DNA of 64,000 nt from Tilletia caries (GCA_032718865.1 JALUTQ010000027.1:1169311-1233310); one strand, 5' to 3'. Numbered from the stretch's first letter, positions 1 through 12,229 are shown. The notes: generated by a model not told the origin, from the letters alone. Translations and numbers: made by a program.

Positions 1-2005
1 ATAGAACCTGTAAGACTGAAATTTGGATCGGGGAATGGGGCGTGGTAAGGAAAAATGGATATGTATTGAGATGAACAAGATAGAAACAGGATTTGCATAT
101 GCCCAGGGGTGTCAGAGAGTCACAGCAACGCCAGAAATGGTTCACGAGAACCGGAGTACACTGTAGAGTCATGAAAAGCTGAACTCACTATGAATCAGCG
201 GATTTGGGGACATCTGACGTCGCTGGAACTCAATGAAAGCCTGCAAGGAGATGCAAAAGGGTGGGAATGGTACATCAGTATATAAGGATGCTCTGTGAGA
301 GGTTTTGGAGACGTCTGTACTGTTTGAGCGGTATGGGTGCTGAAAAGGAAACAGGGATCAAGGGCCTGGAAGAGCCCAGAGTGTTTGCAACGGCGGCAGA
401 GATGCTGAACCACAGCTGGAAAGGGGAAAGAAGCTGTATTCCAAAGACGTATGCTACACAAAGATATGGGAGGAGTAAGGGATGATCAGAAAGAAAAGAG
501 GATCAGCAATATGGATGGATGGTATGGAAAATACGAGCATCAGCGTGTCAACGAAAAATATACGGGAGAAGATATAAGAAGCGTCAGAGTCATGGCATAA
601 TGGGACTGAAGTTGGTGTTAGTCGCCTTTGAAAGCCAGCTGATGGTCAGAATCAGCATCAATCTCACGCAAACGGCATCAGAAGTGACTTCATCACTACC
701 TGTACGAACCAGGCCTCGCTTTTGGCTTGGATGACTACTGTGTGTGTGAATGCCGTCAGGGCAAGAGCAGGGAAAGGTATGGTTGCGAGGAGTGAGCCTG
801 TGGAGTGACGATCATGATCATTGTTTCATCAAAAGGATGACCGTCACCCTTTTTCGACGTCCTGGATGCTTTTGAACGCGTAACATTTCGTCACCATTTT
901 CGTCACCATTCGGACCCGTGCGCCCTGATGTATCTTTCACATTCACCACCACCACCATCATCTCCCTCCACGAGCACGTACAACTTCACTGAGCGCTGGA
1001 GGCGCGCCGCGCGCACGACCTTCTTTCATCAAAACCCCGAAGGCGACAGCATCTCCCTCACTTAATCACTCACTCAAGGAGGGCATTCTTACTACGACAA
1101 TGGGACCTTGCCGGCAATAGTTATGTCTCAAGGAGGGAGAATCACGGTGAAGTCGTCCGATCCTGAATACGAAGAAAGCGACATGGGTGCATTCATAGAT
1201 GACCTCCCTTCAACTTCAGTCCCAGCTATCAAACCCGCGTATCTGGCCCAACTCTCTCCTGGAGCGGCCCCTACTGTCACCCGGCGTCGGTTTCTGAACC
1301 CTCCCCATCCATCGCTTCTCCATCCTTCGTAGATACACCACCTTCAGCGCAAAGCAACCCCCCCCCCCCCCCCCGGCGGCGCCGTCCAGCTCCCACGCCG
1401 CGCCTCACCTCACTTTGCGCGACGCGCACAGTCCGTCGGCAAGAGACGCCATCGAAGGCAACGAGGACGGGCTGTCAAACTGACTCCTGGAGGACGTGCT
1501 GGTGTTTGATCCCGATTTTCCTCCCTCCACTCTGCGAAAATCAAACGGTTCTCAGAAGGCATCCTTCCTGAGCAAAGCCGAGCAAGTGAAGGAACTATGG
1601 CGGTGCCAAGCACCGGGGTGCAAGACCTGGTGTCACAAATGTCTTGCATCGTCACTACAACCAAGTTCACCAGAACGGGGAGGGGGACTGAGATTGTAGA
1701 GATGTATTGCCCATGTGTAGATACGCAATGAAAGTTGACATCGACAGACCATTCGCAATGTGTGGAACACGAATAAGGTGTTAGAGACGACCTCCGCGAA
1801 GACGGCGGACCAGAGCCATGTCATTGGGCATGACGGTGACACGCCTGGCGTGGATGGCAGCCAGATTACTGAAATAAGGAAGAGGAAGGATGAGCATCAA
1901 AGAGGAGGAACAGTTAAGGAAGGAAACGGGGATGGTACTGACGCGCCTGACGCCTCCAGCGCCTTAACTTAAACATATAACATTAAAAAAAAAAAATGAT
2001 GCGGT
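1..2005. other. Unassigned region, no recognised gene
   Basis: Only short unconvincing reading frames are seen on both strands and none matches a family I know. Landmarks are a run of 17 C at 1358-1374 and a run of about 12 A near 1985-1996. The stretch 1490-1700 on the plus strand has a cysteine-containing reading frame (around C-x4-C) but no clear domain. It may be old degraded repeat or intergenic DNA. Confidence 0.5.
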
Positions 2006-2025
2006 CTCACTGTCTGTTTCCATTG

Positions 2026-2507
2026 TTTCGACATATTACATACTGTATCTTGTCACAATAGACTGTTGCAGTACTACTCTCTGCTAAAACATACTGTGTC
2101 CTGTCGGAAAATTTGGGCGGTTTCCAAAAAAGTAGTGTATCCTGTTTGGATTCCCTGGCGGCATACTGCAGTATGTAAAGGAGCGCGCTTCTTTTTGCAT
2201 TCTGCAGCATACCTGAAGGATACTGCCTTGAGCTACTATACTGGAACTATCCTGCAGTATGTTTCGTGACATATCTTCCTGTAAAATATGATGTGGACAT
2301 ACTGCAGTAGTACTGCGAGAAACGGTGCTGCAGTATACTGAAACTATCCCGCAGCATGTTTTCGGACACATCATCCTGTAAAGTATGATGCGAACATACT
2401 GCAGTACTACACTTCGTATACTTGAATTATGTTATCTTTGACAAGTACAGCTGCAGTAGTACTGCAGTATACTGTAATTACCTGAACTTTTGACAGTACG
2501 TTGGCAG
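2026..2507. repeat. TACTGCAGTA-rich repeat block (left part)
   Basis: Short motifs such as CATACTGCAGTA, GCAGTAGTACTGCAG and ACATACTGT recur in both orientations through the block. This is the texture of subterminal transposase-binding repeats of a DNA transposon. Similar motifs reappear at 12586-12720, directly beyond the right end of the 9.3-kb hAT-like element. Inference: both blocks are halves of one older element into which the MITE and the large element inserted. Confidence 0.55.
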
Positions 2508-2509
2508 TA

Positions 2510-3268
2510 CAGGCACCGGACATTGAGTGGATTGAGGGTCATTGAGTGGGTCGACCACCATAATTCACACACAACACAACGTTAGCAGCTACAAAGACAT
2601 GGATCCTATTCCTTAGCCCACAGTGACCTTCCCATGCAAATTTGAGGTGTGGTTTACTTGCTAACGGCAGTGCTATGGTGCTGGAAGCAGGTGAAGGTCG
2701 GTCTGAGATTTCAGGATTCATTGGAAAAACATTGTACATCGACTTTGAACACCAACCACACGACATCCAGCTGAATAAATATTGCTCAAGCAAAGAAAAG
2801 AACTGATCAGTGCCTCAAGATGAAGACGTAGCAGGTGGATTCAGCGTGTTTGGTTAGCTGGTTGAGGAGCTAGATGCGCTGGAGTACAGAGGTGTTTAGA
2901 GTTTTGGCGGGGCTCTTTTTGGGAGAGGCAGTGAGCAGTTTTGCGCTCACAAACCTCACCCAGAAGGGACTCGCGATCGATCGCCCGATCCTACTGACCC
3001 ACTCAATGACCAAAAACTTGAGCATTGCACATTCCTTCCAAACCACCGTTCTCGACGACCACACAATCAAACAGTCTCAAGGAAGCGGGAGGTTGTAGCT
3101 TACAATTATACCTAGAATACAGTCTCAAGGAAGCGGGAGGTTGTAGCTCACGATTATACCTAGAATCCCTTCCTTTGTGTGTCATCTGTTTGTGTATTAG
3201 TTTGCGAGGTTGGTGGTGGTGAAGGTCAAAATTTTCAGATTTCTAACCCACTCAATGTCCGGTGCCTG
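2510..3268 (-). mobile_element. Pogo-type MITE, deletion derivative of the Pogo-B family
   Basis: The ends are inverted copies of CAGGCACCGGACATTGAGTG, flanked by TA on both sides (2508-2509 and 3269-3270), as expected for Tc1/mariner/pogo insertion. Read on the minus strand, its first part resembles the left end of Pogo-B (about 32080-32960, including the palindromic GGGCGATCGATCGC). Its last part resembles the Pogo-B right end (about 41100-41364). It therefore looks like an internally deleted, non-coding relative of that element. The small reading frames inside have no recognised product. Confidence 0.85.
3071..3166. repeat. 48-bp unit repeated twice in tandem
   Basis: Units 3071-3118 and 3119-3166 each begin ACAGTCTCAAGGAAGCGGG and differ at only a few positions. 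The duplication lies inside the MITE and is not visible in the corresponding part of Pogo-B, so it arose in this derivative or its lineage. Confidence 0.85.
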
Positions 3269-3275
3269 TATTTAA

Positions 3276-3660
3276 CAAAGCTCGGACAGTTACTTACAGT
3301 TGTCCATTTTGGGTATACAGTACAGTACAGTTACAGTTATAACTTACCGCCAGCGCCTACAGTACAGTTACAGTTACAATTAAGTTACTTTAAGTTACTA
3401 CACTTACTGTATTTTTTTCCTCGCGCACGGACCTCCAACCTCAGTTTAAGTCACTGTTTAAGTCACTGTAGCAGTAACTAGCAGTTACTGTAGACAAAGT
3501 CTCAAAGTAACTGTAACTTAAAAACTTATTATGTCACATAACTGTAACTTAAAAAATATTTTAAGTCACAGTTTTGCCCTTCAAAATTGTCACCTAACAG
3601 TCCTTGAAAGTGACTGCAACTGTGACTTTTACAGTTCCCGCAGTTTTCAGTTCTCACGGA
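3276..3660. repeat. Left terminal and subterminal repeat array of the 9.3-kb element
   Basis: The terminus is followed by many direct and inverted copies of ACAGTTACAG, TAAGTTACT and AAGTCACTG. The block is matched in inverse orientation at 29340-29550 and 54400-54611. Such arrays normally bind the transposase. It ends shortly before the first coding exon. Confidence 0.85.
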
Positions 3661-3787
3661 ACCTCGCCGCTCAGCCCTTTCACCTCTTCACACCGTCCAC
3701 CTACCCAACGCCTCACCATCGCCATCGCCCATCCACAACGCATCCAGCAGCATTCCGCATTCCTCACCTCAGTCGCTCCACGCTATC

Positions 3788-6700
3788 ATGACCGAGGCTG
3801 CCAAGCCTCCGGCCAAGAAGACTCCATTCAACCTCACCCAGTATGACAAGGATCGTCGCCTCCTCGAAATCATGGGCGCCACCTGCTTCGAAGGACTTTC
3901 CAACGACGACCTCGAGACACAGCTTCACGAGCTCAATCTGGCTCCACTTCGCCTCTCCCAAGAACACAACTTCCAGCTCGGCATGAAGGAAGAGTACAGG
4001 GGAATTTTCTCGACGATAGGAGACACGCAGACCAGCTACCTGTCGGTTGGTCCCGAAGACGACATCTGGCTCGAACGGGTGAGAAAATGACCTGCTTATC
4101 ATGCCTTCTGGTATCTGCATTGACGTCCATATCTCTCTTTGCATCCGCAGCCAGTCGCTTTCACTCAGGAAGGTGAAGCAATGTGGAAAACCTTCCAGCA
4201 AGAAGCGACGGAGGACACTTTGAGGCTGCTTCTGGACGGAACTCATCCCTCCCAGTCGCAACGAGCCCCTCTAGCGGCTCAGGCCGTCTCGAAGAACCCG
4301 GCTGCTGGTTCGTCTTCCGTAGCCGCTGGGTCCACGTCCGCTGCTGCACCGCGTGACTCGGTGAGTGTCCAATCCAATACCGTCGTCCATACGCCTTCCT
4401 TATTGACTGATCCATGTTTTCTCGTCTGCCATAGTCGAAGCGGATTCGTAAACCCAATTCTCGCTTTTCGGATTACGAGCAAGACGAACCTTCTCGACTT
4501 CGCAAGCGTTCCAGCGGCACTGCCGCCGCCGCCGGCGTCAACCTTGCCACAGCGAACTACTCTGACGACAGTCTCGCCGATGAAAACTACAACGACAAGG
4601 ACGTTGAGAACTAGGACGAGTTCAGCGAAGAAGAAAACATCGGCGCTTCGGATCTCAGTCCAGCTAAGTCCAAAGGCAAGAAGAAAGCATCTGCCCCCGC
4701 CGTCAAGAAGGCGAAGCCCCCTCGCAAAATGAACCACCAAGAGCGGAAGGAATACAACAACGCCCTTCGCGGACGCGATGGTTCCGATGACTCCTCCTCG
4801 GACTTCTCGGACGACGACGACGACGACGACGCGCCGAACCGTCGCAAACGGCGTCGCAAGGGGTCCCGTCCGTCGTCAGGAAGCGCCACCCACCTGCAAC
4901 AGGCGAAGAAGCCACGCAAGTCGGAGCCTGAAGTGATCGTTATCATCGATGAGGAAGAAGATGAAGACGCTCAGAACGTCACTCGCTTCTTTCGGCACGT
5001 CAAGACGACCACCCAAAATCGACATCGCAACAAGACGGGAGCGCAATATACCGTCATCGTCGAGAATTGGGAGTGCCGACTCTGCGGGAATCACTACACC
5101 GGACACCCGACCAATCGGTCCAACCTCTCTTTGCATCTCAACCCCAAGACCAGCAAGTCCCCCTGCAAGCGACTGTACAATCCTCTCGACAAGTCTCTTC
5201 TCGGAGTCTTCAAGCCCCCCGTGAAGAAGGTTGAGCAGGCCCAGCCCGCCGGCGCACCGTTCGGTGATAACATCAAGGACGGCACGTCGTCTTTCGCCGG
5301 TCTTGGCCAACGAAGTCTCGACTCGTGGGTTAACGGCCAACGGCACCGCGCCCATGAGGTTCAGGCCTCCGTTGTCAGGCAGAAGGCACTGCTCTGGGTC
5401 ATCATGGATGCCTTGGCGTTCACGGCCCCGTCCAGCCCATGGTTGAGGGCTCTCATCACGGCGGCCAGTCCTGTCGCCGTCCAAGGACTTATGTCCGCTC
5501 GAACCATCGTCACTGATTTGGAGCGATTTTGCGATTCGCTGCTCGACCAAGCACTCAACGCCATCAAAAGAAGTCGCACTCCCTTCGCCATCCTGCAGGA
5601 TGCGTGGAGCTCTCCTTCTCAACGCCATACTTTCGTGGCTTTCGTGGTCACCTACCTCGACTCCGAATGGAAATACTGCCAATTCGTTCTCGACTTCGCC
5701 GTCCTCAGAGGCCGCCACGGAGGAGCTACGTTTGCTGCTCATCTCGTGAAGGCCCTCAAGAGGCATGGGATCTACGATCTTTGGACCGGGATCCTCGTTG
5801 TGGACGCCGCTTCGTCCAACGGCCGGATGTCCTCAATCATCGAGCAAGAGCCGGCCGTGGACAAGGTCTTAGACGAAGAATTGGACGAGCCCGAGGAGTT
5901 TCAAGAGAACTCGAGCAGCGGTCAGACAGTTCATCGACAGGCGGACCACGTCATCTATTGCTTCAACCATGCTTTGAATCGAGCGATGCAAGACCTCTAC
6001 CGAGTGCTGGGGGTTTCTTGCGCCGATGGAACGGGGGTACTGGGAGCTGCTCCAGACGGCACGGAGGAGGATGTCGCCATACCTACCAAGGCTACCAAGT
6101 TGCCGCCTTCAGGCGGGAAGGATGCCGAAGCTGCAAGTAGCGGCGAGGAAGACGATGCCGAAGCTGCTGGAGAGTCGGAGAACGAGGAGGGAGAAGGGTT
6201 CCTCGCCGCTAAAGATGCTGATACTCAAGATGCCGGAACTGGAGAAGTGGTGGGACTCGACGACGACGATGACATCTTTGTCGACCCTAAGGAGGCCCGA
6301 GCTGCTCTGTCGTTGATGCGCGACCTTCGTCAGCTGCCCCCCATAGCCGAAGAGAAGGACGAGGACGGAGAAGAAGCGACGCAGCCCGGACCCGAAGAAG
6401 AAGTACCTTCCGCCGACGAACCCCTCCAGATTTCGGGACCCCTCGGAAAAATCGCCCGCTTCGCCAAGGTCGTCCATAGCTCATCCGAGTCCAAGCGCGA
6501 GTTCGTCAAGTTAATGGGGGACGGGAAGAGCCGTACAGCAAGGAAGCAAGCAAAGAAGCAAGCCAAGGCGATGCCACCCAAGCTCAACCACACACGCTGG
6601 AACAGCCGTTTTGAGCAGCTACACTTCGCCATCAAGGTCCCGGAAGGCTACAACTTCGTCTGCAAGAATTCAAAGCGTCAAGGCCCAAACGGGTACACGG

Positions 6701-7596
6701 ACCTGACCCTGAGCGATCGCGAGTTCTCTCTGCTGGAGAACATCCACGACATCGGAGAGTATGTGCAGGAGCGCACCCTCGAGTTCGAAAAGAACGATGG
6801 ACACGCTTGCAAGATGCTGGCCCGCTTCGCCGTATTGGTGCACGTCCTCTCTGTCGAGATCAACAGCGCGAAGGAGAAGCTGAACGGACCGACCCGAAAA
6901 GATCCTTTCGCGAAGGACAGGGACAACGGGGCTGCTGATCTTTACATTCAAGCTATGGAGAAGATGCGCACCAAGATTCGACGGTACCAGACTCTCGCCG
7001 CCAGCACCAAGTCGATCATCATCGCCACTGCTCTCCACCCCAAGTACCGGCTGAGCATACTCGAGCGCGACTATCCCGGGCTGGCTACCCGCGCTCGTTC
7101 CTTGATCGAGGACGAAGTAGCCCAATACGTTTCGCGCACGAAAGAGCCTGCTCATGCGATCCTTGCTAGTCCCAGCCCAAAGAAGGACAAATGGAAGCGG
7201 GCACCAGTGGCGGGCATGGAGGCCCACGTCATTCCGAAGAACTCAGATGTTGAGGCCTATTTCGGAGGCCGGTATCCCTGGCAAGGGACTGCTCTTGGAC
7301 CAGATGCAGACGAAGACGTCATTCTCGGGTGGTGGCGTGACAACGAAAAAAACCTACCAATCCTGTCGAAGGTTGCTCGCAAGTACCTCTGCGCGCCGGC
7401 CTCAACTTCCGCTGTAGAGCGAGTCTTCTCGCGTGCCGGCAGATACGTGTCAAACAGGCGGCCTCTTGGACCCACCACGCTCCGTCATTTGGTGATCTCC
7501 AACTCTCTCATCCTCGGCGGCTGCGACCCCAATGCCGCATTCGACGCTACAGTGGGCAAGACCGCTGAACGCTCCAACAAGATAAGTGCAGCTTAG
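3788..7596 (+). CDS. hAT-family transposase, three exons, one in-frame stop
   Basis: DNA transposase of the hAT superfamily, expected to cut and paste the surrounding element. Exons by inspection are 3788-4078, 4151-4360 and 4435-7596. Both introns (72 and 74 nt, GTGAG...CAG/TAG) are phase 0. Exon 3 holds an acidic and basic low-complexity region, then a zinc-finger-like WECRLCG...H segment (BED-like) around 5070-5150. A catalytic-type DAWSS motif lies near 5600, VVDAASSNGRM near 5800, a long acidic insert at 6040-6420, and NHTRWNSRFEQ near 6590. The C-terminal hAT dimerisation segment, with ASTSAVERVFSRAGRYVSNR, is at 7395-7460. The combined length would be about 1220 codons, long for the family. 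One TAG at 4612-4614 interrupts exon 3. Either the gene is dead, or translation starts at the ATG at 4729 and gives 955 residues. Confidence 0.9.
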
Positions 7597-7689
7597 CCAT
7601 CGCGATGCGACCAGCCGTGGTACGATGTGTAGTTGAACAAGAAATAGATACGAATTCGAGTTGATCTGATGCTTCGACGAGATCCAGCC

Positions 7690-7835
7690 AGTGAAGTCAA
7701 CTGCTAGTTACTGCAAGTCAACTGAAAGCTACTATAAGTTGACTTAAAGTAACTTATAGTTGACTGAAAGTAACTTAAAGTATCACTGTAAGTAGCTGTT
7801 GAAGTCACTTACAGCTACTTTCAGTCGCTTTCAGC
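7690..7835. repeat. Internal AGTAACT/AGTTGACT repeat array
   Basis: This gene-free stretch between the transposase and kinase 1 has repeated units such as AAAGTAACTTA, AGTTGACTTAAAG and CAGCTACTTTCAG. It resembles the subterminal arrays at both ends of the element. It may be a transposase-binding array, or a leftover end of an older copy that was joined in. Confidence 0.7.
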
Positions 7836-7951
7836 AGAGATATGGTAGCCCTGTATCATGTATGTCCATTCCGGAGCTCGTGAGTCGTGAGAGTAGAGTC
7901 AAACAAGGCTCACGCCGATTGCAATTGCCACAGGACCACTCCTTCGGAGGG

Positions 7952-9224
7952 TTAAGGAGAGGTAGAGGGCATTCGGTCCGGCATGATAACCTCGGTGAAG
8001 AGGGAGTGCTGGAAAAGAGTTGCGACATGAGGTCGCTGCATGGGCTCGAGCCTGAGCATGGCGATTATCAAGCTGACGGCGTGAACGGGAAGGTCCATCA
8101 AGCGCTCGCGGCCATCTGCACGGAATGGGCTGTATGTCGTAGGGAGAAGTGTAGTGTTCTTGGTGAAGCTGTTGCGGCTGAAAATGCGACCGCCGTGATG
8201 GCCAGTGAAGCGAAGTATTTCCTTCATAGAGTCGAGTCCGTCCTCGGCAGAGAACAGGGAGCGTCCCCGATAAATCTCGGCCACTACACATCCAGTTGAC
8301 CATACGTCCGACTGGAAGGTTGCTTGGGCCATACCGATCAAGCATTCTGGTGCGCTATACCCCACTGTGCCGACGGTGCCCGCTTCTGCTGTCGTTCCGA
8401 CCTCCGCGGCCTTGCCGAAGTCGCTGATGTGAAGCGTTCCTGCGGCGTTGAGCAGAATGTTGCCCGGCTTGATGTCAAGATGAGCCAGTCCGAGGCGATG
8501 CATAGCGCCCACAGCGAGTAGCAGCTGCATTGAGAGGTTGCGTGCCGTTTCGTGTTGAAGTCCACCCAACTCTTGACCGATGAGATCGTCGAGAGAACCC
8601 CAGTAGATCGGCATTATGATGTCGATCTTGCCTCGTCGATGGCAAATGTCGATGAGCTCCACGAAGCCCTTACACTTCTGCAAGCGGAGCAGGGTCCGGA
8701 CCTCGAAGAGCAGCTGTTTTGAAGGTCCATCGTCATCGTATTCTTGTCTCTTGCGGGCGCGGTCAGGGCCGCCGAATGTATCGACCACACGAACGACCCG
8801 CGCGTACGCGCCTTCTCCGAGCACCTCCGCCTTGTTGCTTCGACGATATCGCCCACATGCGCGCCATTCGGGCGGTGCGACCCAGCTGTCTGTGTATGTC
8901 AGGGGGCCAGTTGTAAGCGATCGCAATAAGAAGCTGTCAACTTCACGATTCGCGAGCAAACGGAGACTCACTGCGCGGTAAACCAATCGGAACATCGTCG
9001 TCCGCGTCTTCTGGTGATTCCGAAACAACATCAGCTGCGGTATCTGCGACGTCCGGGCCATCGGCAGCACGCGCGCGCTTTGGAGCAGGTTGAGCAGGTT
9101 GGCCTGAGCGAGGTCGCCGGGGCTGCTGCTGGACGCGAGAGCTCTTGCTGTCTGGCGAGAGGGCCAAGCGCGTAGTATCCGAGGGATTAGGTACCAGAAC
9201 AGACGCGCGCAAAGGTTTAGCCAT
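7952..9224 (-). CDS. Protein kinase (CMGC/CDK-like), two exons, inside hAT element
   Basis: Predicted serine/threonine kinase of 396 residues. Exon 1 is 9224-8972, the intron 8971-8890 (82 nt, GTGAGT...ACACAG), exon 2 8889-7952; the ATG at 9224 (MAKPLRASV) gives the consistent spliced frame. Exon 1 is disordered, with a basic PKRARA patch that could be a nuclear signal. The kinase domain shows LGEGAYARVV (glycine loop), an ARK in the beta-3 position, GPSKQLLFE resembling the PSTAIRE helix of CDKs, HLDIKPGN (catalytic loop), SDFGKAAE (DFG), YSAPE (APE) and SDVWSTGCVVAEI. The usual HRD arginine is replaced (HLD), so it is a non-RD kinase. All catalytic residues seem present. Substrate unknown. 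It converges on the transposase gene. Confidence 0.88.
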
Positions 9225-9334
9225 GACTCTTGGTTGTTGATGTTCTGAGTGTGTAGTGTGTCGGTATCCTGTGTGGTTGGAGGAAGGGTGTTGAGGTTGT
9301 GATGGTCGTGGGTGTCTGTCTGGTGGAGGCACTT

Positions 9335-9405
9335 AAAGCCATTGAAAACCACTGAAAGTATTTATTTAAGCTACTGTGAAAGTAACTGTCAGCTACTTTC
9401 AGCCA
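9335..9405. repeat. Internal AAAGTAACT repeat array between the two kinase genes
   Basis: Short copies of ACTGAAAGTA, GAAAGTAACTGTCAG and CAGCTACTTTCAG lie upstream of kinase 1 and just past the 3' end of kinase 2. They match the texture of the subterminal arrays of the 9.3-kb element. They could also overlap the kinase 1 promoter. Confidence 0.65.
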
Positions 9406-9423
9406 TACATCGCGTCGACGAGA

Positions 9424-12135
9424 TCATGTCCTGAACGCGGCGGAGCGAAGAAGCTCCTTCGCCCTTGGTCTACTGACGGGATCGGCAACAAGGCAACGAT
9501 CCCTGAGTTCCAGGATGGGTTGAACGTTCTTCATGCTGACTGGAAGAGAATGGGGAAGGGCACGGGGATAGAACGGGAATGTCTTGTAACCGTGAAGCAA
9601 GTTTTCTTCAGAGTCTCCATGCTCTTCAGGCCCTGGAAACACACCGGGTAGTTTGTTCGCGCCTGGGAACACCTCGGAGATGTGATCGCCGACACGACCC
9701 AGCTCGTTACTTGTGCCGCAGTGACGCATGATAGCGTCGAACGTTGCGGGTGGATTATTGCGCAGATGACGCCAGGGGATCGATCCCATCAGCTCTTGTG
9801 TTACGACACCGAAAGACCAAATGTCGACCGTCACCGACAAGGAAGGGGACCTCAAGAACACCTCGGGTGGCCGATACTCGCACGTTACGACGGTACGCTG
9901 AGGATCCGGCTCGTTGGGCGGACGAGAAAGGCCGAAATCCGCAAGGCGAATACGCTCGTTCTTATCGACAAGTATGTTCTCGGGCTTGAGATCAAAGTGT
10001 GCGAACTTGCGCTGTTACGAGACAAGAGACGACGGGACGAATCAGTAGTGTAACATGAGAAGAAGGACATGCTTAAGAAGTGGTCCAGGGGAGGGAGGGA
10101 GGGGGGGTTCTCACATGCTCATGAAGATAATGCAATCCTTCCAGGATTTGACGAAGAAATGACGTGAGCGTCTGGAGACTGAAGTTGCGACCGAAACCCA
10201 TGTTGCTGGTGATGAGTGAGCGCAAGCTGCTGTCGCACAGAGGAAGAACGATGCCAATATCTGTCCCATCGAAGAGGATGTCGGTGAGATATACGATGTT
10301 TGCGTGAACTGCTGAACGGAGGGCGCTTATTTCACGCAGCATGGTGTTAGGGGGGGCGTCCTCGCGAATCGCATTTCGAGATCTTGACCGCAACCGGACG
10401 CTTGTGGAGAGTATCGATGCATTTGAAGACGGATCCTTGGGTGTCGACGCCAACACAGTCGCCCTTCCTGTAACGGTTGAAGTCGATACGCCACAACGGC
10501 GGTGGGGTGTATTGCAGATGTTTTGCAGTCCGAGGAACCGCTGGCTGCAAGGTATTCGCCGATGATGAGGATAGCTGGACGACAACGGCATCTGCCAGAG
10601 GCGCATGTGTTGGAACTTGAGGCTGCGAAGACGGCAATGAGGCGTATGGCGCGTTGGAAGAGACGTGTGCTGGTGGACCGAAGATTTCGCCCGGAAGGGG
10701 TGAATAACACGGCGTAACCTGTGGCTTCGCAGACGGTACCAAAGCAGACGGTACCAAAGCAGACGGTACCAAAGCAGACGGTACTGAAGTCGATGGCGCG
10801 TCCTCGTTCTCAACGACAACCTCAGTCGGGGGAGCCGACGCAACAGTCGGAAGTACCAACGGAGATTGAGGAGGTCGATCCGAGGATACTTGATGTTCGT
10901 CGGTAGAATCGACGCCCTGAGCGGATGGCGAGACCATACCTTTAGCTGAAATCGGAAGTGGAAGAGCTTTGAGAGGATCTGCTTTGTTTTCGAACGACGG
11001 ACCGTGTGGAGGCGCATCATGTGCACTGCCTTCTTCTCGTAGAACTGGGCCTGATAGAGTAGGAGGTCGGCGCAGTCCATTTGTCGTGGCTTGCTCCGAG
11101 GCCGCAGGGATTGCGCCCTCAACGGCTTCTGTGCACGAAACCAGGGCTGCAAGGGATGACGATGTGACGCTGTTTTCCCCGACGGCTTGAAGGAGGTTCG
11201 ATCCTTTGAGGAGAAGGCGAATCGTAGGACGATGGAGTCCCAGGAACAACATAGCAGGGGATCGGTCCGGGAAGTGAACGCGCAGGATGTACGCGATTTG
11301 GGTGGGATGAGGGCTGCGGGAGCTGCTGCTGAGAGTGCGAACTTGTCTCCTGTGGATGGGATGGCTGCTGGGCATCTTGCGTAGGCGAATGCTGTACCTG
11401 TGCGGTTGTGAACCGCGGATCCTGCTGCTGTATCCGATCGTCGGGCGGCAGATGCTGAGAGTTCGAGCCTGCAAGAGAAGCCGATGATGGTTGCTGCGGC
11501 GGAAGTCCTGTCACGACCTGCTGCTGTAGGACCGCTGCGGAAGTGGAAGTTGCACGGTCGATACGCTGGCGCTTCCGTGCGGTAGGTGATGGAGAGTGCT
11601 CCGTTCGCTGGGAGTCGAAGATGGCGGCGTCGGCTAAAGTGTTCAAAGCGAGCTCGGGGAAAGCTGGCGGGACACGAAGGGGATGGAAGACGCGTCCAAA
11701 GAGCTGGCCTTGGTGTAATGATTGCCGATTCTTCACCGCTCCGTAACCGCTGTCGACTTCGAGCAGCTCAAGAACAAGCTTGGGGATAACAAGACGGCTG
11801 AGAGTCAGCGCCAGATTGTCGGCAACCACTTTTCGCAGCTCATGAAACGCGGCGTTGAGAACGACCTGCTCGCCATAGGGTCCGTATGGGCCAGCGCCGC
11901 GCGTGTCGACAGGAAGAGCGTCGGGATCCATCGATCCTACGGAGAGCCGGATTCGGCGAAGGTGGTTGTGTCCCCGGGCTGCCTTCCCAAACAGTTTTGC
12001 TGCCACTGTTCCGAAATCGTACTCTGGTGGTGGCCACCCACGACGCAGGCCTTCTCGTCGCAGCAGGGCCACGTCGGTGGGATCTAGCTCGGTGAAGACT
12101 TGTTGTGAAAGTATGTCAAAGCTGCTGGTCGACAT
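9424..12135 (-). pseudogene. Second protein kinase, long disordered N-terminus, frameshifted
   Basis: The gene probably starts at the ATG at 12135 (MSTSSFDILSQQ). About 300 residues follow, turning into a Q/P/S-rich region with three VPSAL repeats (10740-10790). The kinase domain then starts near 10470 with YRKGDCVGVDTQGSVFKC and PVAVKISK (beta-3 lysine). The frame breaks in a run of seven G on plus (10350-10356) and continues one frame over with MLREISALRS. An intron at 10114-10012 (103 nt) is followed by the last exon, 10011-9424, with AHFDLKPENIL, ADFGLSR, CEYRPPE and VDIWSFGVV. HRD is replaced by HFD, as in kinase 1 (HLD). Another frame change lies near 11140-11200 and may be an unrecognised intron. 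A one-base homopolymer error in the assembly could explain the C7 break. Confidence 0.8.
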
Positions 12136-12229
12136 GGCGAAGGAAAAACATTGAGCTGTGAATGATCTGGTCGTCTGTACATAGTCCTGTCGAGTGTTTA
12201 CATTCCCAACGACGCCGCGTATTCCGATT

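Noticed and set aside
3071..3166. Possible CRISPR-like repeat
   Set aside because: Only two adjacent units with no spacers, in a eukaryotic transposon.
4876..5766. Long minus-strand open frame of 296 codons
   Set aside because: Exactly antisense to the hAT transposase exon and without domains; a shadow of biased codon use.
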